DNA of 15,857 nt from an uncultured Lachnospiraceae bacterium (lineage in GTDB: Bacteria; Bacillota; Clostridia; Lachnospirales; Lachnospiraceae), in the NCBI GenBank assembly GCA_937950565.1, contig CALFCS010000191.1:1-15857 (forward strand), written 5' to 3'. How positions within the stretch are numbered: position 1 is the stretch's first letter; the number at the start of each line of letters is the position of its first letter. The translations under genes and the position numbers were made by a program. Below, in pieces: positions 14,352 to 15,857 of the stretch. The notes beneath the pieces are model-generated. The model ran no database searches, was not told the origin of the DNA, and saw nothing but the letters and a program-made list of their open reading frames with translations.

Positions 14352-15239
14352 ATGTACAAGATATTGAAAGCTGAAAAACTGGCTGATAAGATCTATCTTA
14401 TGGATGTTGAAGCACCGCGTGTGGCAAAGCACTGCCAGCCGGGACAGTTCATTATTGTGAAGATGGATGAAAAAGGTGAAAGAATCCCTCTTACAATCTG
14501 TGATTACGACAGAGATGCCGGAACAATTACAATTGTATTTCAGGAAGTTGGAGCATCCACTGTGAAGATGGCTGAATTAAAAGAAGGAGATTCATTCTGT
14601 GACTTTACAGGGCCTCTCGGATGTCCATCTGAGTTTGTAGAAGAGGATATTGAAAGCCTGAAGAACAAAAAAATGCTGTTTGTAGCAGGTGGCGTTGGAG
14701 CCGCACCTGTATATCCGCAGGTGAAATGGCTGAAAGAGCATGGAATAGATGCAGATGTTATTGTTGGAGCTAAGACAAAAGATATGCTGATTCTTGAAAA
14801 AGAGATGGAAGCAGTTGCCGGAAATTATTATCCGTGTACAGATGATGGTACATATGGCCATGCAGGTATGGTTACAACAAAGATTGAAAAGCTTGTAGAG
14901 GAAGGCAAGGAGTATGATGTCTGTGTTGCAATCGGACCAATGATTATGATGAAGTTTACCTGTCTTCTTACAAAGAAGCTTGAGATTCCTACGATTGTCA
15001 GCATGAATCCGATCATGGTTGACGGAACTGGTATGTGTGGAGCTTGTCGTGTGATTGTGGGCGGCGAAGTAAAATTCGCATGTGTAGATGGACCGGAGTT
15101 TGACGGACATCTTGTAGATTTTGACAATGCGATGAAGAGACAGCAGATGTATAAGACGGCAGAAGGCCGTGCAATGCTGAAATTACAGGAAGGCGACACT
15201 CATCATGGTGGATGCGGAAATTGCGGAGGTGACAACTAA
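14352..15239 (+). CDS. nfnA: NfnA-type ferredoxin-NADP reductase small subunit (FAD, [2Fe-2S])
   Basis: Ferredoxin-reductase-fold subunit, 295 residues. With the next gene it should form the electron-bifurcating NADH-dependent ferredoxin:NADP oxidoreductase of anaerobes, a cytosolic complex that makes NADPH from NADH and reduced ferredoxin, or the reverse. Visible: FAD-binding RIPLTI (44-49), NAD-binding GGVGAAPVYP (113-122) and the iron-sulfur motif VDGTGMCGACR with C229, C232 and C244, plus D224 at the place of the Asp ligand known in the family. Homologues are also named sulfide dehydrogenase SudB or dihydroorotate-dehydrogenase-like electron transfer subunit, so the symbol is by context. 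An unusual tail HHGGCGNCGGDN adds a CxxC (C288, C291). AGGAGG lies 8 nt before the ATG. The stop overlaps the nfnB start by one base. Confidence 0.88.
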   Translation: MYKILKAEKLADKIYLMDVEAPRVAKHCQPGQFIIVKMDEKGERIPLTICDYDRDAGTITIVFQEVGASTVKMAELKEGDSFCDFTGPLGCPSEFVEEDIESLKNKKMLFVAGGVGAAPVYPQVKWLKEHGIDADVIVGAKTKDMLILEKEMEAVAGNYYPCTDDGTYGHAGMVTTKIEKLVEEGKEYDVCVAIGPMIMMKFTCLLTKKLEIPTIVSMNPIMVDGTGMCGACRVIVGGEVKFACVDGPEFDGHLVDFDNAMKRQQMYKTAEGRAMLKLQEGDTHHGGCGNCGGDN

Positions 15240-15857
15240 TGGCTGATGTATTAAAAAGAGTACCGGTAAGAGAGCAGGATGCAAAAGTCCGTGCAACAAA
15301 TTTTGAAGAGGTATGTTACGGGTATAATAAAGAAGAAGCAATGGAGGAAGCTGGACGCTGCCTGAATTGTAAAAATGCAAAATGTATCCAGGGATGTCCA
15401 GTATCTATTAATATTCCGGGATTTGTATCGAAAGTAAAAGAAGGAGACATTGAAGGCGCATATGAAGTAATTGGAGAGTCTTCTGCACTTCCGGCTATCT
15501 GCGGACGTGTATGTCCACAGGAGTCACAGTGTGAGTCCAAATGTATCCGTGGTATCAAGGGCGAACCTGTATCTATTGGTAAACTGGAGAGATTTGTAGC
15601 AGATTATGCATTAGAGAATGATATCAAACCAAAGAAGGCAGAAACAACGAATGGACACAAGGTAGCTGTAATCGGTTCTGGTCCGTCGGGACTTACCTGT
15701 GCAGGCGACCTTGCAAAATTGGGTTATGAAGTAACTGTATTTGAGGCGCTTCATGAGCTGGGCGGCGTACTTGTATATGGTATTCCGGAGTTCCGTCTTC
15801 CGAAGCAGAAAGTTGTAAAGAAAGAAATTGAAAAAGTAAAAGAACTGGGAGTTAAGT
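15239..15857 (+). CDS. nfnB: NfnB-type large subunit (glutamate synthase small-subunit-like), truncated by the window edge
   Basis: Only the first 206 codons are present; the frame stays open to the right edge. It begins MADVLKRVPVREQDAKVRAT, the usual N-terminus of this family. Two [4Fe-4S] clusters are indicated by C41/C44/C49/C53 (CLNCKNAKCIQGCP) and C88/C92/C98/C102 (CGRVCPQESQCESKC). The FAD-binding motif VIGSGPSG (144-151) follows, then the conserved LGGVLVYGIPEFRLPK region. The start ATG shares its A with the nfnA stop (TAATG), and the ribosome site GGAGGTG at 15224-15230 is read as Gly-Gly codons of the nfnA tail, so the two subunits should be translationally coupled. The family includes GltD, but the NfnA partner next to it points to NfnB. 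The NADPH-binding part is outside the window. Confidence 0.9.
   Translation, partial: MADVLKRVPVREQDAKVRATNFEEVCYGYNKEEAMEEAGRCLNCKNAKCIQGCPVSINIPGFVSKVKEGDIEGAYEVIGESSALPAICGRVCPQESQCESKCIRGIKGEPVSIGKLERFVADYALENDIKPKKAETTNGHKVAVIGSGPSGLTCAGDLAKLGYEVTVFEALHELGGVLVYGIPEFRLPKQKVVKKEIEKVKELGVK

Overview
The window reads as chromosomal DNA of a low-to-moderate GC anaerobic Firmicute, most likely a gut Lachnospiraceae (Clostridia) member. The evidence is the AGGAGG-type ribosome sites, an NfnAB-type transhydrogenase, formate-THF ligase, an iron-dependent alcohol dehydrogenase behind Rex-like operators, and an SLH-anchored BspA-like surface protein. All real genes are on the + strand. The minus-strand open frames are shadows of these genes. 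I see no RNA genes, CRISPR arrays or insertion sequences.

Layout. 1-48: acidic tail of an unidentified gene. 71-1351: O-acetylhomoserine sulfhydrylase (methionine/cysteine synthesis). 1358-1395: a strong hairpin whose 3' arm contains the ribosome site of the next gene. 1400-2092: ClpP-like TepA. 2106-2134: a good promoter. 2173-8369: a tight cluster ftsK/spoIIIE, fhs, folD and a membrane protein with zinc-ribbon, TPR and chitobiase-C-like domains (gaps of 7, 11 and 14 nt), probably one operon. The tepA-ftsK order matches Bacillus. fhs and folD carry out consecutive steps of tetrahydrofolate one-carbon metabolism. 8409-8456: a promoter whose -10 lies between two Rex-type operators. 8478-9638: the alcohol dehydrogenase it controls. 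9704-9737: terminator. 9775-9804: a promoter with nine G in its spacer. 9829-14253: a 1474-residue secreted surface protein (LRR, Listeria-Bacteroides repeats, papain-like peptidase domain, Big_2, SLH). 14290-14318: promoter. 14352 to the right edge: nfnA and truncated nfnB.

How the genes work together. Two units concern redox balance: the alcohol dehydrogenase probably re-oxidises NAD(P)H when the NADH/NAD+ ratio is high, and NfnAB exchanges electrons among ferredoxin, NADH and NADP. The folate pair supplies or consumes C1 units. The surface protein stands alone between terminator and promoter. The homopolymer in its promoter suggests ON/OFF or graded phase variation, which is the most interesting signal here. 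The longest gap between genes is 190 bases (9639-9828).
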